A DNA stretch of 64,000 nucleotides from Agrilutibacter niabensis. GTDB lineage: Bacteria > Pseudomonadota > Gammaproteobacteria > Xanthomonadales > Xanthomonadaceae. This document shows positions 1 through 8,739 of this stretch, piece after piece; the stretch's first letter is position 1, and every line of letters starts with the position of its first letter. The DNA lies in contig NZ_JBHSNJ010000012.1 in assembly GCF_042657165.1 (NCBI RefSeq), positions 744,001 to 808,000 on the forward strand, given 5' to 3'. The position numbers and the translations under genes are program-made. The notes under the pieces are model-generated. The model ran no database searches and was not told the origin of the DNA. It worked only from the letters and a program-made list of their open reading frames with translations.

Positions 1-49
1 CGACCGGCATAATGCCAACCGAGTCAAAGTTTTTTTGGGGACCGTTTTG

Positions 50-739
50 TTGAATTTCGCACGAGCCGCCGTTCTGGCGTGCCTGCTGTTGTGCCTGTCT
101 GGTTGTGCAAGCAAGGGGCCCCCGCTTCCCGCTTCATTTCCCCAGGACGCCGCACTGGCTTCCTCCGATCGCGCCGAGTACCGGATCGGTGCCCAGGACC
201 TGCTGACGATCACCGTGTTCCAGATCAAGGATCTGGACCGCGAAGTGCGTGTCAACAACGCTGGCCAGATCTCGCTGCCGTTGATCGGCGCGGTCGCTGT
301 CGCCGGGCGGACCATCGGCGAGATCGAGCAGGACATCGCCGGCCGTTACCGCTCGCATTACCTGCAGGACCCGCAGGTCACCGTCTTCGTCAAGGAATTC
401 GCCAGCCAGAAGGTGACCGTCAGCGGCTCGGTGCGGAAGACCGGCATCTTCCCGATGACGTCGCGCCTGACGCTGCAGCAGGCGGTCGCGCTCGGGGAAG
501 GGCTGGTCGACACGGCCAATGAGAACAACGTCGTGGTGTTCCGCCGCGACGGCGACAAGCGCATGGTCGCGCGCTTCGATCTCGAAGCCATCCGCGAGGG
601 CCGCAGCGAGGACCCCGAGATCCTCGCCGGCGACATCGTCGTCGTCGACCAGTCCGAGGGTGAAATCTGGCTCAGGCGCTTCATTCAGCTCACGCCGCTG
701 CTGACGGCGTGGATCTACTATTCCGACAACAATCAATGA
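50..739 (+). CDS. Polysaccharide export outer-membrane lipoprotein (Wza/GumB family)
   Basis: Outer-membrane auxiliary protein that forms the exit channel for exopolysaccharide. The N-terminus is a lipoprotein signal ending in the lipobox LSGC, followed by a Poly_export domain (YRIGAQDLLTITVF onward) and a SLBB-type segment (VTVSGSVRKTGIFP). About 229 residues, typical of short GumB-type proteins rather than full-length Wza. The frame is open from a TTG at 35, but the only Shine-Dalgarno-like run (GGGGA, 37-41) lies inside that extension, so TTG 50 (or 47) is the better start. It overlaps the next gene as ATGA (736-739), so translation is probably coupled to the tyrosine kinase. First gene of the exopolysaccharide locus. 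Confidence 0.9.
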   Translation: MNFARAAVLACLLLCLSGCASKGPPLPASFPQDAALASSDRAEYRIGAQDLLTITVFQIKDLDREVRVNNAGQISLPLIGAVAVAGRTIGEIEQDIAGRYRSHYLQDPQVTVFVKEFASQKVTVSGSVRKTGIFPMTSRLTLQQAVALGEGLVDTANENNVVVFRRDGDKRMVARFDLEAIREGRSEDPEILAGDIVVVDQSEGEIWLRRFIQLTPLLTAWIYYSDNNQ

Positions 740-2877
740 ATACCGAAGCACAGGCCCTGGGCCGATCGATCGCGGCGCAGGACGAGCGCGACCCCGACGA
801 AATCGATCTCCTCCAGTACTGGAACGTCCTGCGCGCCAACCTGTGGCTGGTCGCGGGCGTGGCCGGCACTGTTGTCGCACTGGCGATCGTGATGACGCTG
901 CTGGCAACCCCGGTCTTCCGCGCGAGTTCGCTGCTGCAGATCGAGCGCGAAAGCCTGCAGGTGGTGAATGTCGAGGGCGTGATGCCCACGGAGCAGGGTT
1001 ACTACGGCGACGACTTCTACCAGACCCAGTACGAACTGCTCGCCAGCAACAGCCTCGCGCTGCGCGTGGTGCAGGACCTCAACCTGACCCAGGACCCGTA
1101 CTTCAAGCCGATGCTCGAAGGCGTGGGCGAGAAGGCCCCCGCCGCGGCGCGCCAGCAGGAGATGCAGCGCACGCTCGCCGACATGCTGCTGGGCGAGGTC
1201 AGCATCGAGCCGGTGCGCAATTCGCGCCTGGTCCGCATCAACGTCGATTCGCCCGATCCCAAGGTCGCCGCGCGCGTTGCCGATGCGTGGAGCAAGGCCT
1301 ACATCGCCAGCAACCTGGAGCGTCGCTTCGAGGCCTCGTCCTACGCCCGCAAGTACCTCGAGGAACGCCTGGCCCAGCTCAAGGGCAAGCTCGAGGATTC
1401 AGAGAAGGCGCTGGTCAGCTTTGCCACGCAGGAGCAGATCGTTTCCGTCGGCGATGGCAAGCCTTCGCTGTCGGCGCAGAACCTGTCCGAACTCAACGCC
1501 TCGCTCGCCAGGGCGCAGGACGAACGCATCCGCGCCGAAGCCGAATGGACCCAGGCATCGCAGGGCGAGGGCGCCGGCCTGCCCCAGGTGACCACCAACA
1601 GCCTGATCCAGCGCCTGCGCGAAGAGCGCTCCAAGGTGCAGGCCGAATACCAGGAGAAGCTGCGCACCTTCAAGCCGGATTACCCGGACATGCAGCGCCT
1701 GAGCGGACAGATCGCGGAAATCGACCGCCAGATCGCCGGCGAGGTCGCAAACATCCGCGCGTCGATCAAGGCGCGCTATGACGCCGCGGTCGCGCAGGAA
1801 GGCCTGCTCGACGCGCGCATCGGCGGGCTCAAGGGCGACGTGCTCGACCTGCAGAGCCGCAGCATCCAGTACAACATCCTCCAGCGCGAAGCCGAGACCA
1901 ACCGCCAGCTCTACGATGGGTTGCTGCAGCGCTACAAGGAAATCGGCGTCGCTGGCGGCGTGGGTGCGAACAACATCTTCGTCGTCGATCGCGCCGAAGT
2001 ACCGGCGGACCCATACAAGCCAAGCCTGTTCCGCAACCTCGCACTGGGCCTGCTGGTCGGCGGCATGCTGGGCGTGCTCGCGGCCTTCGCCCGCCACTAC
2101 CTGGACCGCACGATCCATTCGCCCAAGGCGCTGGAATCGCTGATCCAGCGTCCGGTGCTCGGCATGATTCCGCGCCTCGGCGGCGGCATGACCCCGGCAC
2201 AGGCGTCGGTGGACCTGCGTTCGCCGTTCGCGGAGGCGTACCGCTCGGTGCGTACCGCACTGCAGTTCGCGACCGCGCACGGCCTGCCGTACAGCCTGCT
2301 GGTCAGTAGCGCCGGACCCGGCGAAGGCAAGACCACCACCGCGATGGAGCTGGCGCGCAATATCGCCCAGCTCGGCAAGCGCGTGGTGGTGGTGGATGCC
2401 GACCTGCGCAATCCGTCGGTGCACAAGCTGCTGGGCGTCTCCAACTCGGTGGGGCTGTCGAATGTGCTCGCCGGCGCATCGGGCGTCGAGGGCGCCGTGC
2501 AGGCGACGAAGGACCCCAACCTCAGCGTCATCACGTCCGGCCCGCTGCCGCCGAATCCGCCCGAACTGCTCGCCGGCGACGGCCTTGCCGCGCTGCTCGA
2601 ATCGCTGCGCCAGCACTTCGACATGGTCGTGCTCGACGGCCCGCCGGTGCTCGGCCTCGCCGATGCGCCGCTGCTGGGCCATCGCGCCGAAGCCACGCTG
2701 CTCGTCGCCACCGCCGAACAGACGCGCACCGACGCCCTGCAGGGCGCGATGCAGCGCCTGATGGCTGCGCGTGCGCGCGTGCTCGGCTCGGTGCTGACGC
2801 GCTTCGACATGAGCAAGGGCGACAACTACGGCTACGGCGGCTACAGCTACTACAGCTACGGCGGCGACAAGCCCTGA
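736..2877 (+). CDS. Polysaccharide co-polymerase / tyrosine autokinase (Wzc/GumC family)
   Basis: Inner-membrane protein that controls polysaccharide chain length and export. About 713 residues: an N-terminal Wzz domain with a first membrane helix near residues 35-55, a long periplasmic coiled-coil region, a second helix near 435-455, then a BY-kinase domain. The kinase shows Walker A GPGEGKTT (about 527-534), Walker A' VVVDADLR (about 551-558) and Walker B VVLDGPP (about 631-637). The C-terminal tail carries six tyrosines in a short stretch (YGYGGYSYYSY), the usual autophosphorylation cluster. The start ATG 736 overlaps the stop of the export gene. An upstream in-frame start at 709 would overlap more and is unlikely. 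Fused kinase and Wzz domains are the normal proteobacterial form. Confidence 0.93.
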   Translation: MNTEAQALGRSIAAQDERDPDEIDLLQYWNVLRANLWLVAGVAGTVVALAIVMTLLATPVFRASSLLQIERESLQVVNVEGVMPTEQGYYGDDFYQTQYELLASNSLALRVVQDLNLTQDPYFKPMLEGVGEKAPAAARQQEMQRTLADMLLGEVSIEPVRNSRLVRINVDSPDPKVAARVADAWSKAYIASNLERRFEASSYARKYLEERLAQLKGKLEDSEKALVSFATQEQIVSVGDGKPSLSAQNLSELNASLARAQDERIRAEAEWTQASQGEGAGLPQVTTNSLIQRLREERSKVQAEYQEKLRTFKPDYPDMQRLSGQIAEIDRQIAGEVANIRASIKARYDAAVAQEGLLDARIGGLKGDVLDLQSRSIQYNILQREAETNRQLYDGLLQRYKEIGVAGGVGANNIFVVDRAEVPADPYKPSLFRNLALGLLVGGMLGVLAAFARHYLDRTIHSPKALESLIQRPVLGMIPRLGGGMTPAQASVDLRSPFAEAYRSVRTALQFATAHGLPYSLLVSSAGPGEGKTTTAMELARNIAQLGKRVVVVDADLRNPSVHKLLGVSNSVGLSNVLAGASGVEGAVQATKDPNLSVITSGPLPPNPPELLAGDGLAALLESLRQHFDMVVLDGPPVLGLADAPLLGHRAEATLLVATAEQTRTDALQGAMQRLMAARARVLGSVLTRFDMSKGDNYGYGGYSYYSYGGDKP

Positions 2878-2900
2878 GCGGAGCGATGGCGGAGCAGGGG

Positions 2901-4118
2901 ATGAAGCTCGTGCGCATCGCCGTCGCCGTGACCATCGTCGCCGTGGGCGCGTGGGCGGCGATCGCGCTATCCCGAGTCGATGCGGACATCGGCGCGCCGG
3001 CCGGCCCCGACCGCCTGGTCCGTACGCTCGATGGCGGTGCTGGCGCTGCCATCGACGCGCGCAGCCGCACCGAGACCGCCAGGGACATCCTGCGCCAGCG
3101 ACCGGTCGACGGCCGCGCGTTCCGGCTCCTCGCCCAGGCAGAACTCGCCCGGTCGGAACCCGATGCCACGCGCGCCGATGGCTTCCTCGCCATCGCGATC
3201 CGGCGCGCACCTCGCGACCGTCCCGCCCGCGCCGCCGCCATCGACCGCGCCTTCGCGCGCGGTGACGTCGCCGCCGGCATGGAGCATCTCGATGCGCTAC
3301 TGCGGGTCGCTCCCGGCGTCCGCGCGGAGATGCTGCAGCGCCTGGCCTTGCTGCTCGAGCACGACGGGATCCGCGCTGCCTTGCTGGCACGGCTGGGCCA
3401 GCAGCCCAACTGGCATGGGAGTCTCGTCGCCGCATTGAAGTCGCCGCAGGTCCCGGCCGCGCCCGCCGCGCACCTGCTCGAAAGCCTCGCGCAGCAGCGG
3501 CCGTTGGAAGCCGGCGAGGTCGACGCCCTCATCACGCTGCTCACCCGGCTGGGACGCCATGCCGAGGCCCGCGCCGCCTGGCTGCAGTCATTGCCGGCCG
3601 AAGCCCGCGGCAACCGCGCCGATTCCGGACTGTTCGACGGCGGGTTCGAGCACCCCGCCATCAGCGGCGGTTACGGCTGGCGCATCGCTCCACAGCCGGG
3701 CGTGTCGGTGGCCTACGACGACGTCGAGCCGTTCGAGGGCGCCCACGCCCTCGCGCTCGCCTTCGCCGGCCGGGCCGTGGCCAACCTCGGCATCGAACAG
3801 GTGCTTGCGCTGCCACCCGGCCGCTACCGGCTCGACCTTGCCGTGGAAAACGCCACCGAAGCTGCGCGCCCCTTCGTAATCGAGGTCGGTTGCCAGGGCG
3901 GAGGTCCGGCGCTGCTTGCGCTGGAACTCCCCGCCGCCGGGCGAACGCCGGCATGGCAGCGCAGCGGCGGTGGTTTCGTGGTCCCGGAGGGGGCGTGCGC
4001 GGGCCAGGTCCTGCGCCTGCGCTACCCCGGCCGCTCGCTGGCGGAGCAACTGGTCGCCGGCACCCTGCGCCTGGATGCCATGCATTTGACTCCGGAGCGA
4101 AATGCCCGCTTGCAGTGA
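2901..4118 (+). CDS. Exopolysaccharide-locus hypothetical protein, membrane-anchored
   Basis: No named family recognised. About 405 residues. A single N-terminal hydrophobic segment (MKLVRIAVAVTIVAVGAWAA) acts as a signal or anchor. The middle is helical and repetitive (ARDILRQRPVDGRAFRLLAQAELARS), resembling TPR solenoids. The C-terminal part (about 230 to the end) looks like a jelly-roll or carbohydrate-binding-like domain, with phrases such as DGGFEHPAISGGYGWRI and LPPGRYRLDLAVEN. ATG 2901 is chosen because GGAG (2891-2894) sits six bases upstream; an in-frame ATG at 2886 has a poorly spaced site. It lies close behind the tyrosine kinase in the same operon, so a role in polysaccharide assembly or secretion is inferred from position only. 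Confidence 0.75.
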   Translation: MKLVRIAVAVTIVAVGAWAAIALSRVDADIGAPAGPDRLVRTLDGGAGAAIDARSRTETARDILRQRPVDGRAFRLLAQAELARSEPDATRADGFLAIAIRRAPRDRPARAAAIDRAFARGDVAAGMEHLDALLRVAPGVRAEMLQRLALLLEHDGIRAALLARLGQQPNWHGSLVAALKSPQVPAAPAAHLLESLAQQRPLEAGEVDALITLLTRLGRHAEARAAWLQSLPAEARGNRADSGLFDGGFEHPAISGGYGWRIAPQPGVSVAYDDVEPFEGAHALALAFAGRAVANLGIEQVLALPPGRYRLDLAVENATEAARPFVIEVGCQGGGPALLALELPAAGRTPAWQRSGGGFVVPEGACAGQVLRLRYPGRSLAEQLVAGTLRLDAMHLTPERNARLQ

Positions 4119-4187
4119 GTCGGCTGCTGGCCCTATTCTTGCCGCCACATTGTGCGACAGACCGCACAATCTCATATGGGGAAAAGC

Positions 4188-4604
4188 ATGAAGCAACTGA
4201 TCCTGGGCCTCGTCGCCACGCTTGCCATGGGCAGCGCATTCGCGCAGCAGCCCACCGCCCTGGTCCGCGCCAAGGGCGCCGTGCAGGTGGAAGTCAGCGG
4301 TACGGCGAAGGTGGGCGACCACGAAGTTGCTTCCGGCGCCAGCTACGGCGCCAAGGCCGGTGACATGGTTGTCGTCTCGAAGGGTACCGCCAAGGTCACC
4401 TACGCCAATGGCTGCGCTGTCACGGTCGAAGCCGACGTTCCCTACACCATCAGCGAGAAGGCGCCGGTTTGCCGCGCGCCGGCCGTTGCCGCTTCTTCCA
4501 ACACCAAGTACTTGGCGGCCGGTGGCATCGGCCTGCTGCTTGCTGGCGCTGCCGGCGGCGGCGGTGGTGGTGGTGGCGACGACGACAAACCGTCCAGCCC
4601 CTGA
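4188..4604 (+). CDS. Secreted FecR-like small protein with glycine-rich C-terminus
   Basis: About 138 residues. A signal peptide (MKQLILGLVATLAMGSAFAQ) leads into a FecR-like beta domain (GAVQVEVSG, GDMVVVSKGTAKVTYANGC). Two cysteines, NGCAV and APVCRAP, probably form a disulfide. The C-terminus has a hydrophobic stretch (YLAAGGIGLLLAGAAG), a run of eight glycines and DDDKPSSP. Similar small FecR-like proteins with a conserved cysteine pair occur in exopolysaccharide loci, but their job is unknown to me. ATG 4188 is preceded by GGGGA at good spacing; in-frame starts at 4152 and 4176 would spoil the signal peptide. A strong terminator follows immediately, so this gene ends the first transcription block of the locus. 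Confidence 0.75.
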   Translation: MKQLILGLVATLAMGSAFAQQPTALVRAKGAVQVEVSGTAKVGDHEVASGASYGAKAGDMVVVSKGTAKVTYANGCAVTVEADVPYTISEKAPVCRAPAVAASSNTKYLAAGGIGLLLAGAAGGGGGGGGDDDKPSSP

Positions 4605-4629
4605 TTCAACGGAACTGTCAGGCAATACC

Positions 4630-4662
4630 AAACGGGCCGCCCATGCGGCCCGTTTCTTTCTT
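4630..4662 (+). terminator. Rho-independent terminator after the FecR-like gene
   Basis: Perfect 11-bp stem: AAACGGGCCGC at 4630-4640 and its complement at 4645-4655, with loop CCAT, followed by CTTTCTT. It separates the export/kinase block from the polymerase gene at 4673. Since all these genes point the same way, it may only partly block read-through. Confidence 0.8.
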
Positions 4663-4672
4663 GGGGATTCGA

Positions 4673-6070
4673 ATGCGGGAACAGGGTGCGCGCGCGGGAG
4701 TCCAGACGGCGGTCGCCGGGCGCGCCGCGTTTACCCGCATGCCCGCTGTCCTGGCGGGTGACGCCTTCGCGGAAGTCGTCGCGGCTGCATTGCTGGCCAC
4801 CGCGCTCGCGTTCGGTGGCGGCTCGCGTGGCGCCGGGGACCTCGTGGTCCACCTGTTCGCGCTGCCCGCGTTCGCGCTGGGGGTGACCCGCTGGCAGCTG
4901 GCGGCGGCATCGCGCACGCAGCGCTTGTTCCTGTATTGGTTGCTTGCCGCCTTGGTGGTCGCGGCTGCGCAGTTGCTGCCACTGCCGGCGTCGTTGTTCG
5001 CGGCCCTGCCTCAGCGCGCACAGGTGCTGGCCGACCTGCACCGCGCCGGCCTCGATCCCGCGTGGCTGCCGATGACGGTCGACACCTGGGGAACGGTGCG
5101 CGCGCTGCTTGCCGTCATCACCTTCGCCGCCGCGTGGCTGCTCGTTACCACGCTGGGCCCCGACGCCCGCGTCCGCCTGCTCAAGCTGATGCTGTTGCTC
5201 GGCGTCGCCATGGCCCTGCTCGGGTTCGCCCAGGCCGGAGCGGGGGAACACTCGCGCCTGCGTCCGTACGACTACCACCATCCCATCGGCGCGATCGGCA
5301 CCTTCGCCAACCGCAACCATTTCGCCGACCTGATGGCGATGCTGGTCCCGCTCGCGCTGGCGTTCGCCTTCGCCGCCCATTCGGCGCGGCAACTCCCGCG
5401 CGCCGCGGCCTGGTTTGCCGTCGCCGTCTTGTTGTTCCTCGCCAGTGCGCTGAGCTTTTCCCGCGCCGGCATCCTGCTCACGGCGGCGGCATCCGCATTC
5501 GCATTCATCGCTTTGCTGAAGACCGGCGCGGAACGCTGGCGTCGTCAGGTCTTGCCGATTCTGGCGATTGGAGTCGCCGCGCTGGCTGTGGCGGTCTACG
5601 CCTGGGACGGCATCGCCAACCGCATGGCCCAGGACCCGCTCGAGGACCTGCGCTGGCAGTACGTCACCCACGGCCTCGACGCCCTGCGGGCCTGGCTGCC
5701 CTGGGGGAGCGGATTGGGTAGTTTCCGCGACGTTTACGCGCCTTTCGAGCCCGTGGCCGCCATGCAGCAGGTCCATGCGCTGCACGCCCACAACGACCTG
5801 CTTGAAGTCGCGATCGAAGCCGGCCTGCCGGGCCTGGTTCTGGTCGCCGGGTTCCTGGCCCTCCTGCTCAAGGCATTCCTTGCCGCATTCAGGAAGCGGG
5901 GAGGGCGCGGCCCGTTGCTTTCGACGATAATTCCTGCAGCGGCTTTCGCCGTGTTCGTACCGCTCCTGCATTCGTTCGTGGATTACCCGTTGCGCACGCT
6001 TTCGGTGGCAACAGTGATTGCGATCCTGCTGGCAGTACTCATGGCAGCGCACGCAACACGGGTCGAATGA
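4673..6070 (+). CDS. O-antigen ligase / polysaccharide polymerase family protein (WaaL/Wzy_C)
   Basis: Multi-pass inner-membrane protein of about 465 residues with roughly a dozen hydrophobic helices. The Wzy_C signature region is visible: TFANRNHFADLMAMLVP, then in the periplasmic loop HAHNDLLEVAIEAGLPGLV. Proteins of this superfamily join lipid-linked sugar units to each other or to an acceptor. Because a separate Wzy-like polymerase is encoded at 8740, this one may act as a ligase or as an alternative polymerase; sequence alone cannot decide. ATG 4673 has GGGGA five bases upstream, and the long open frame before it overlaps the FecR-like gene and the terminator, so it is not used. It is followed after 18 bases by the priming transferase. 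Confidence 0.87.
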   Translation: MREQGARAGVQTAVAGRAAFTRMPAVLAGDAFAEVVAAALLATALAFGGGSRGAGDLVVHLFALPAFALGVTRWQLAAASRTQRLFLYWLLAALVVAAAQLLPLPASLFAALPQRAQVLADLHRAGLDPAWLPMTVDTWGTVRALLAVITFAAAWLLVTTLGPDARVRLLKLMLLLGVAMALLGFAQAGAGEHSRLRPYDYHHPIGAIGTFANRNHFADLMAMLVPLALAFAFAAHSARQLPRAAAWFAVAVLLFLASALSFSRAGILLTAAASAFAFIALLKTGAERWRRQVLPILAIGVAALAVAVYAWDGIANRMAQDPLEDLRWQYVTHGLDALRAWLPWGSGLGSFRDVYAPFEPVAAMQQVHALHAHNDLLEVAIEAGLPGLVLVAGFLALLLKAFLAAFRKRGGRGPLLSTIIPAAAFAVFVPLLHSFVDYPLRTLSVATVIAILLAVLMAAHATRVE

Positions 6071-6088
6071 CTTAGGGGAGTCATACGA

Positions 6089-7522
6089 ATGGTCGCCACA
6101 ACCGCACGTCCCGGCCCACTGGTCGGCGAGGGGATGCACAAGTACACCGCACTGATCGCCTTGGCGCTGCGCCTGGGCGACCTGTTCGCACTCGTGGGCG
6201 CGGCTTCGCTCGCCTACGGCTATCGCTTCGGGCACTTCGACCTGCCGGTGGCCTACCAGAGCACCGTGGCCCGCGCCGTACTGCTGGCCCTGCTCGTGTT
6301 CGGCAGTTCCTCCATCTACCGCAGCTGGCGCGGGATGAGCCTGTCGCTCGAAACCACCCGCATCGCCGCGTTGTGGTTCGCCGTCTTCGCGCTCGGTGTC
6401 GCCTACATCGTGCTGTTCAAGCTGCAGGGCGGCGCCACCTCGCGCCTGTGGTGGGGCGTATGGTTCGCGGCCACCTTCGCCGGCTCGATCGCCATGCGTA
6501 TCGTCCTGCGCGGCGCCGCCGCCTGGGTGCGCGCGCAAGGGCTGGACCTGCGCACCGCCGTCGTCGTCGGTGCGGGCAACGACGCCAACCGCATCGTCCA
6601 CACCTTCGGGAACAACCGCTGGGCCGGCATCGACATCCGCGGCTGGTTCGATACGCCCAGCGACCGCTCACAGCTGCAAGACGTCCCGCACCTGGGCAGC
6701 GTCGGCGGGCTCGCCGCCTACGTCGAACGGCACCAGATCAACCAGGTCTGGATCGCGCTGCCGATGAGCGCGCAGGAGCAGATCAACGACATCCTCGATG
6801 CGCTGGACCACTCCACCGCCGACATCAAGTTCGTCCCCGACCTGTTCGGCCTGCAGCTGCTCAACCATTCCGTCGACCAGGTGGCGGGCCTGCCGGTGAT
6901 CAACCTGCGCGCCAGTCCGCTCGACGGCAACGCGCGCCTGCTCAAGGCCGCCGAGGATCGGCTGCTCGCCGCACTGATCCTGGTCCTGATCGCGCCGCTG
7001 CTGGCCACGATCGCGTTGATGGTGAAGCTGGGTTCGCCCGGCCCCGTACTGTTCCGCCAGAAGCGCCACGGCCTGGACGGCAAGATCATCGAAGTGTGGA
7101 AGTTCCGCACCATGCGCGTGCACGCCGAGGAAGACGGCAAGGTCACGCAGGCCACCCGCAACGACCCGCGCATCACTCCGATCGGCCGGGTCCTGCGTCG
7201 CAGCAGCGCCGACGAACTGCCGCAGTTCTTCAACGTCCTGCAGGGCACGATGTCGATCGTGGGGCCACGTCCGCATGCACTGGCGCACAACCACCAGTAC
7301 AAGGACGAAGTCGAGAACTACATGCAGCGCCACCGCGTGAAGCCCGGCATCACCGGCTGGGCCCAGGTCAACGGCCTGCGCGGCGAAACCGACACCGTCG
7401 CCAAGATGGCGGCGCGCGTGGAGTACGACCTGTATTACATGCAGAACTGGTCGCTGTGGTTTGACCTGCGGATCATCGTGATGACGGTGTTCAAGGGCAT
7501 TGGCGGCAAGAACGCGTACTGA
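6089..7522 (+). CDS. Undecaprenyl-phosphate sugar phosphotransferase (GumD/WcaJ family)
   Basis: Starts polysaccharide synthesis by moving a hexose-1-phosphate, probably glucose, from its UDP form to undecaprenyl phosphate at the inner membrane. 477 residues: about four N-terminal helices, a CoA-binding-like nucleotide fold (VVVGAGNDANRIV, about 153-165), another helix, then the bacterial sugar transferase domain from about residue 290. Domain hallmarks are KRHGLDGK, VWKFRTM, NDPRITPIGRVLRR, DELPQFFNVLQG, MSIVGPRPHA and KPGITGWAQVNGLRG. The C-terminus GGKNAY is usual for the family. An AGGGGAG motif precedes ATG 6089. The sugar identity is inferred from homology. This is the last GC-rich gene before the variable cassette. 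Confidence 0.93.
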   Translation: MVATTARPGPLVGEGMHKYTALIALALRLGDLFALVGAASLAYGYRFGHFDLPVAYQSTVARAVLLALLVFGSSSIYRSWRGMSLSLETTRIAALWFAVFALGVAYIVLFKLQGGATSRLWWGVWFAATFAGSIAMRIVLRGAAAWVRAQGLDLRTAVVVGAGNDANRIVHTFGNNRWAGIDIRGWFDTPSDRSQLQDVPHLGSVGGLAAYVERHQINQVWIALPMSAQEQINDILDALDHSTADIKFVPDLFGLQLLNHSVDQVAGLPVINLRASPLDGNARLLKAAEDRLLAALILVLIAPLLATIALMVKLGSPGPVLFRQKRHGLDGKIIEVWKFRTMRVHAEEDGKVTQATRNDPRITPIGRVLRRSSADELPQFFNVLQGTMSIVGPRPHALAHNHQYKDEVENYMQRHRVKPGITGWAQVNGLRGETDTVAKMAARVEYDLYYMQNWSLWFDLRIIVMTVFKGIGGKNAY

Positions 7523-7540
7523 AGTTCTGGGTGGATGGCA

Positions 7541-7657
7541 ATGAAGATCGCAGTCGTGGGCGCCAGACGTGTCAGCGTCTCCAAATGCCTGCATACGATT
7601 CGGGCAGTTCGCCAAATCCAGCTTGGCAATGCGCCTAGCAACAGGTTAGGGATTTAG
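7541..7657 (+). pseudogene. Possible 5' remnant of a nucleotide-sugar dehydrogenase gene
   Basis: The 137-base gap between the priming transferase and the next glycosyltransferase holds a 38-residue frame beginning MKIAVVGA. That is how UDP-glucose dehydrogenases and other Rossmann-fold enzymes start. After the first eight codons the resemblance ends and the frame stops at 7655-7657. It sits exactly where base composition changes from GC-rich to lower GC. I read it as a recombination scar, but eight codons are weak evidence and chance is possible. Confidence 0.25.
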
Positions 7658-7659
7658 TA

Positions 7660-8730
7660 GTGAAGATAGCTTTCCACTTCCCGTCACTCGCCAGTGGCGG
7701 CGCAGAGAAGATGCGCATCATCCTCGCCCGCGAGCTTCTTTCGCGAGGCATTTCTGTCGACTTCGTGCTGTGTCAAACAGCAGGTGAATACCGCGATCAG
7801 GTGCCAGATGGCGTGGCATTGTTCGACCTAGGCGCAAAGCGTACCCGCAACAGTCTGTTGCCCCTCGCTCGGTATCTGAAGCGGGAAGCTCCCGACTACC
7901 TCATATCGAGCCTGGGGCCGCAGAACGTGATCGCAGTGGCGGCGAAGATGCTGGCCAGATCCTCAACCCGGGTTTACGTAACCCAGCACAATGCGCTGAC
8001 TCGAGAAGCACGTCATGGCACCGTCCAGGAAAAGTTGATTCCGTACGCCTATCGCTGGGCCCTGCCACGTGCCGATGGGGTGATTGCAGTTTCCGAAGGG
8101 ATCGCGCGCGACATCGAGGTGTCAACTGGATTCCCGGAGTCGCATGTAAACGTGATCTACAATCCGGCACATGTTGACTACACCACGCCGCCGGCACTGC
8201 CAGACTGGCTACAAGGCAAGCGCTACATTCTTTCGATCGGTCGCCTAGTTCAACAGAAGGCTTTTGACGACCTGATCCGAGCCTTCGGAATCGTCCATTT
8301 GCGGAACCCGGATTTGCATCTCGTGATCGCCGGGGTCGGACCGCTGCAGGGACAGTTGGCTTCCTTGGCACAGAGACTTGGCCTTAAGGAGCATGTGCAT
8401 TTCCCCGGGTTTACGAGATCTCCTGCAACCTACCTTAATGGCGCGCAGTTGTTTGCCATGTCCTCTCGATTCGAAGGGTTTGGCAACGTACTGGTCGAGG
8501 CTCTCTCAACGGGTCTTCCAGTAGTCAGCACAGATTGTGACTTTGGACCAAGCGAGATACTGGGGAAGGGCGAATACGGCCGACTCACGCCAGTCGGTGA
8601 CATTCGGGCGCTTGCAGATGCCATCGACGCAACGCTGGCCGAGCCGCGCGATGCAGAGCGACTCATGAGTCGCGCTAGGGAGTTCTCTCCCAGTGCCATT
8701 GTCGATCGTTATCTGTCCATTTTGCGATAA
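7660..8730 (+). CDS. Glycosyltransferase family 4
   Basis: Cytoplasmic retaining glycosyltransferase that adds a sugar to the lipid-linked repeat unit. 356 residues in two Rossmann domains (GT-B fold). The N-terminal domain has the donor-side glycine motif SGGAEKMRIILARELLSRG. The C-terminal Glycos_transf_1 domain has SIGRLVQQKAFDDLIRAF, HFPGFTRSP and the E-x7-E pattern EGFGNVLVE (about 272-280), followed by ALSTGLPVVSTDC. The start is GTG 7660; codon choice and GC are clearly lower than in the upstream genes. Donor sugar and linkage cannot be told from sequence. It opens the variable cassette. Confidence 0.9.
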   Translation: MKIAFHFPSLASGGAEKMRIILARELLSRGISVDFVLCQTAGEYRDQVPDGVALFDLGAKRTRNSLLPLARYLKREAPDYLISSLGPQNVIAVAAKMLARSSTRVYVTQHNALTREARHGTVQEKLIPYAYRWALPRADGVIAVSEGIARDIEVSTGFPESHVNVIYNPAHVDYTTPPALPDWLQGKRYILSIGRLVQQKAFDDLIRAFGIVHLRNPDLHLVIAGVGPLQGQLASLAQRLGLKEHVHFPGFTRSPATYLNGAQLFAMSSRFEGFGNVLVEALSTGLPVVSTDCDFGPSEILGKGEYGRLTPVGDIRALADAIDATLAEPRDAERLMSRAREFSPSAIVDRYLSILR

Positions 8731-8739
8731 GCGATTGCG

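Noticed and set aside
1399..3435. Long minus-strand open frame opposite the Wzc-like gene
   Set aside because: High-GC antisense shadow, with arginine/histidine-rich low-complexity translation and no domain; the plus-strand gene has clear kinase motifs.
4442..6601. 719-codon minus-strand frame opposite the polymerase and priming transferase genes
   Set aside because: Composition is that of a shadow (glutamine/arginine/glycine-rich) and it spans a strong terminator and two real plus-strand genes.
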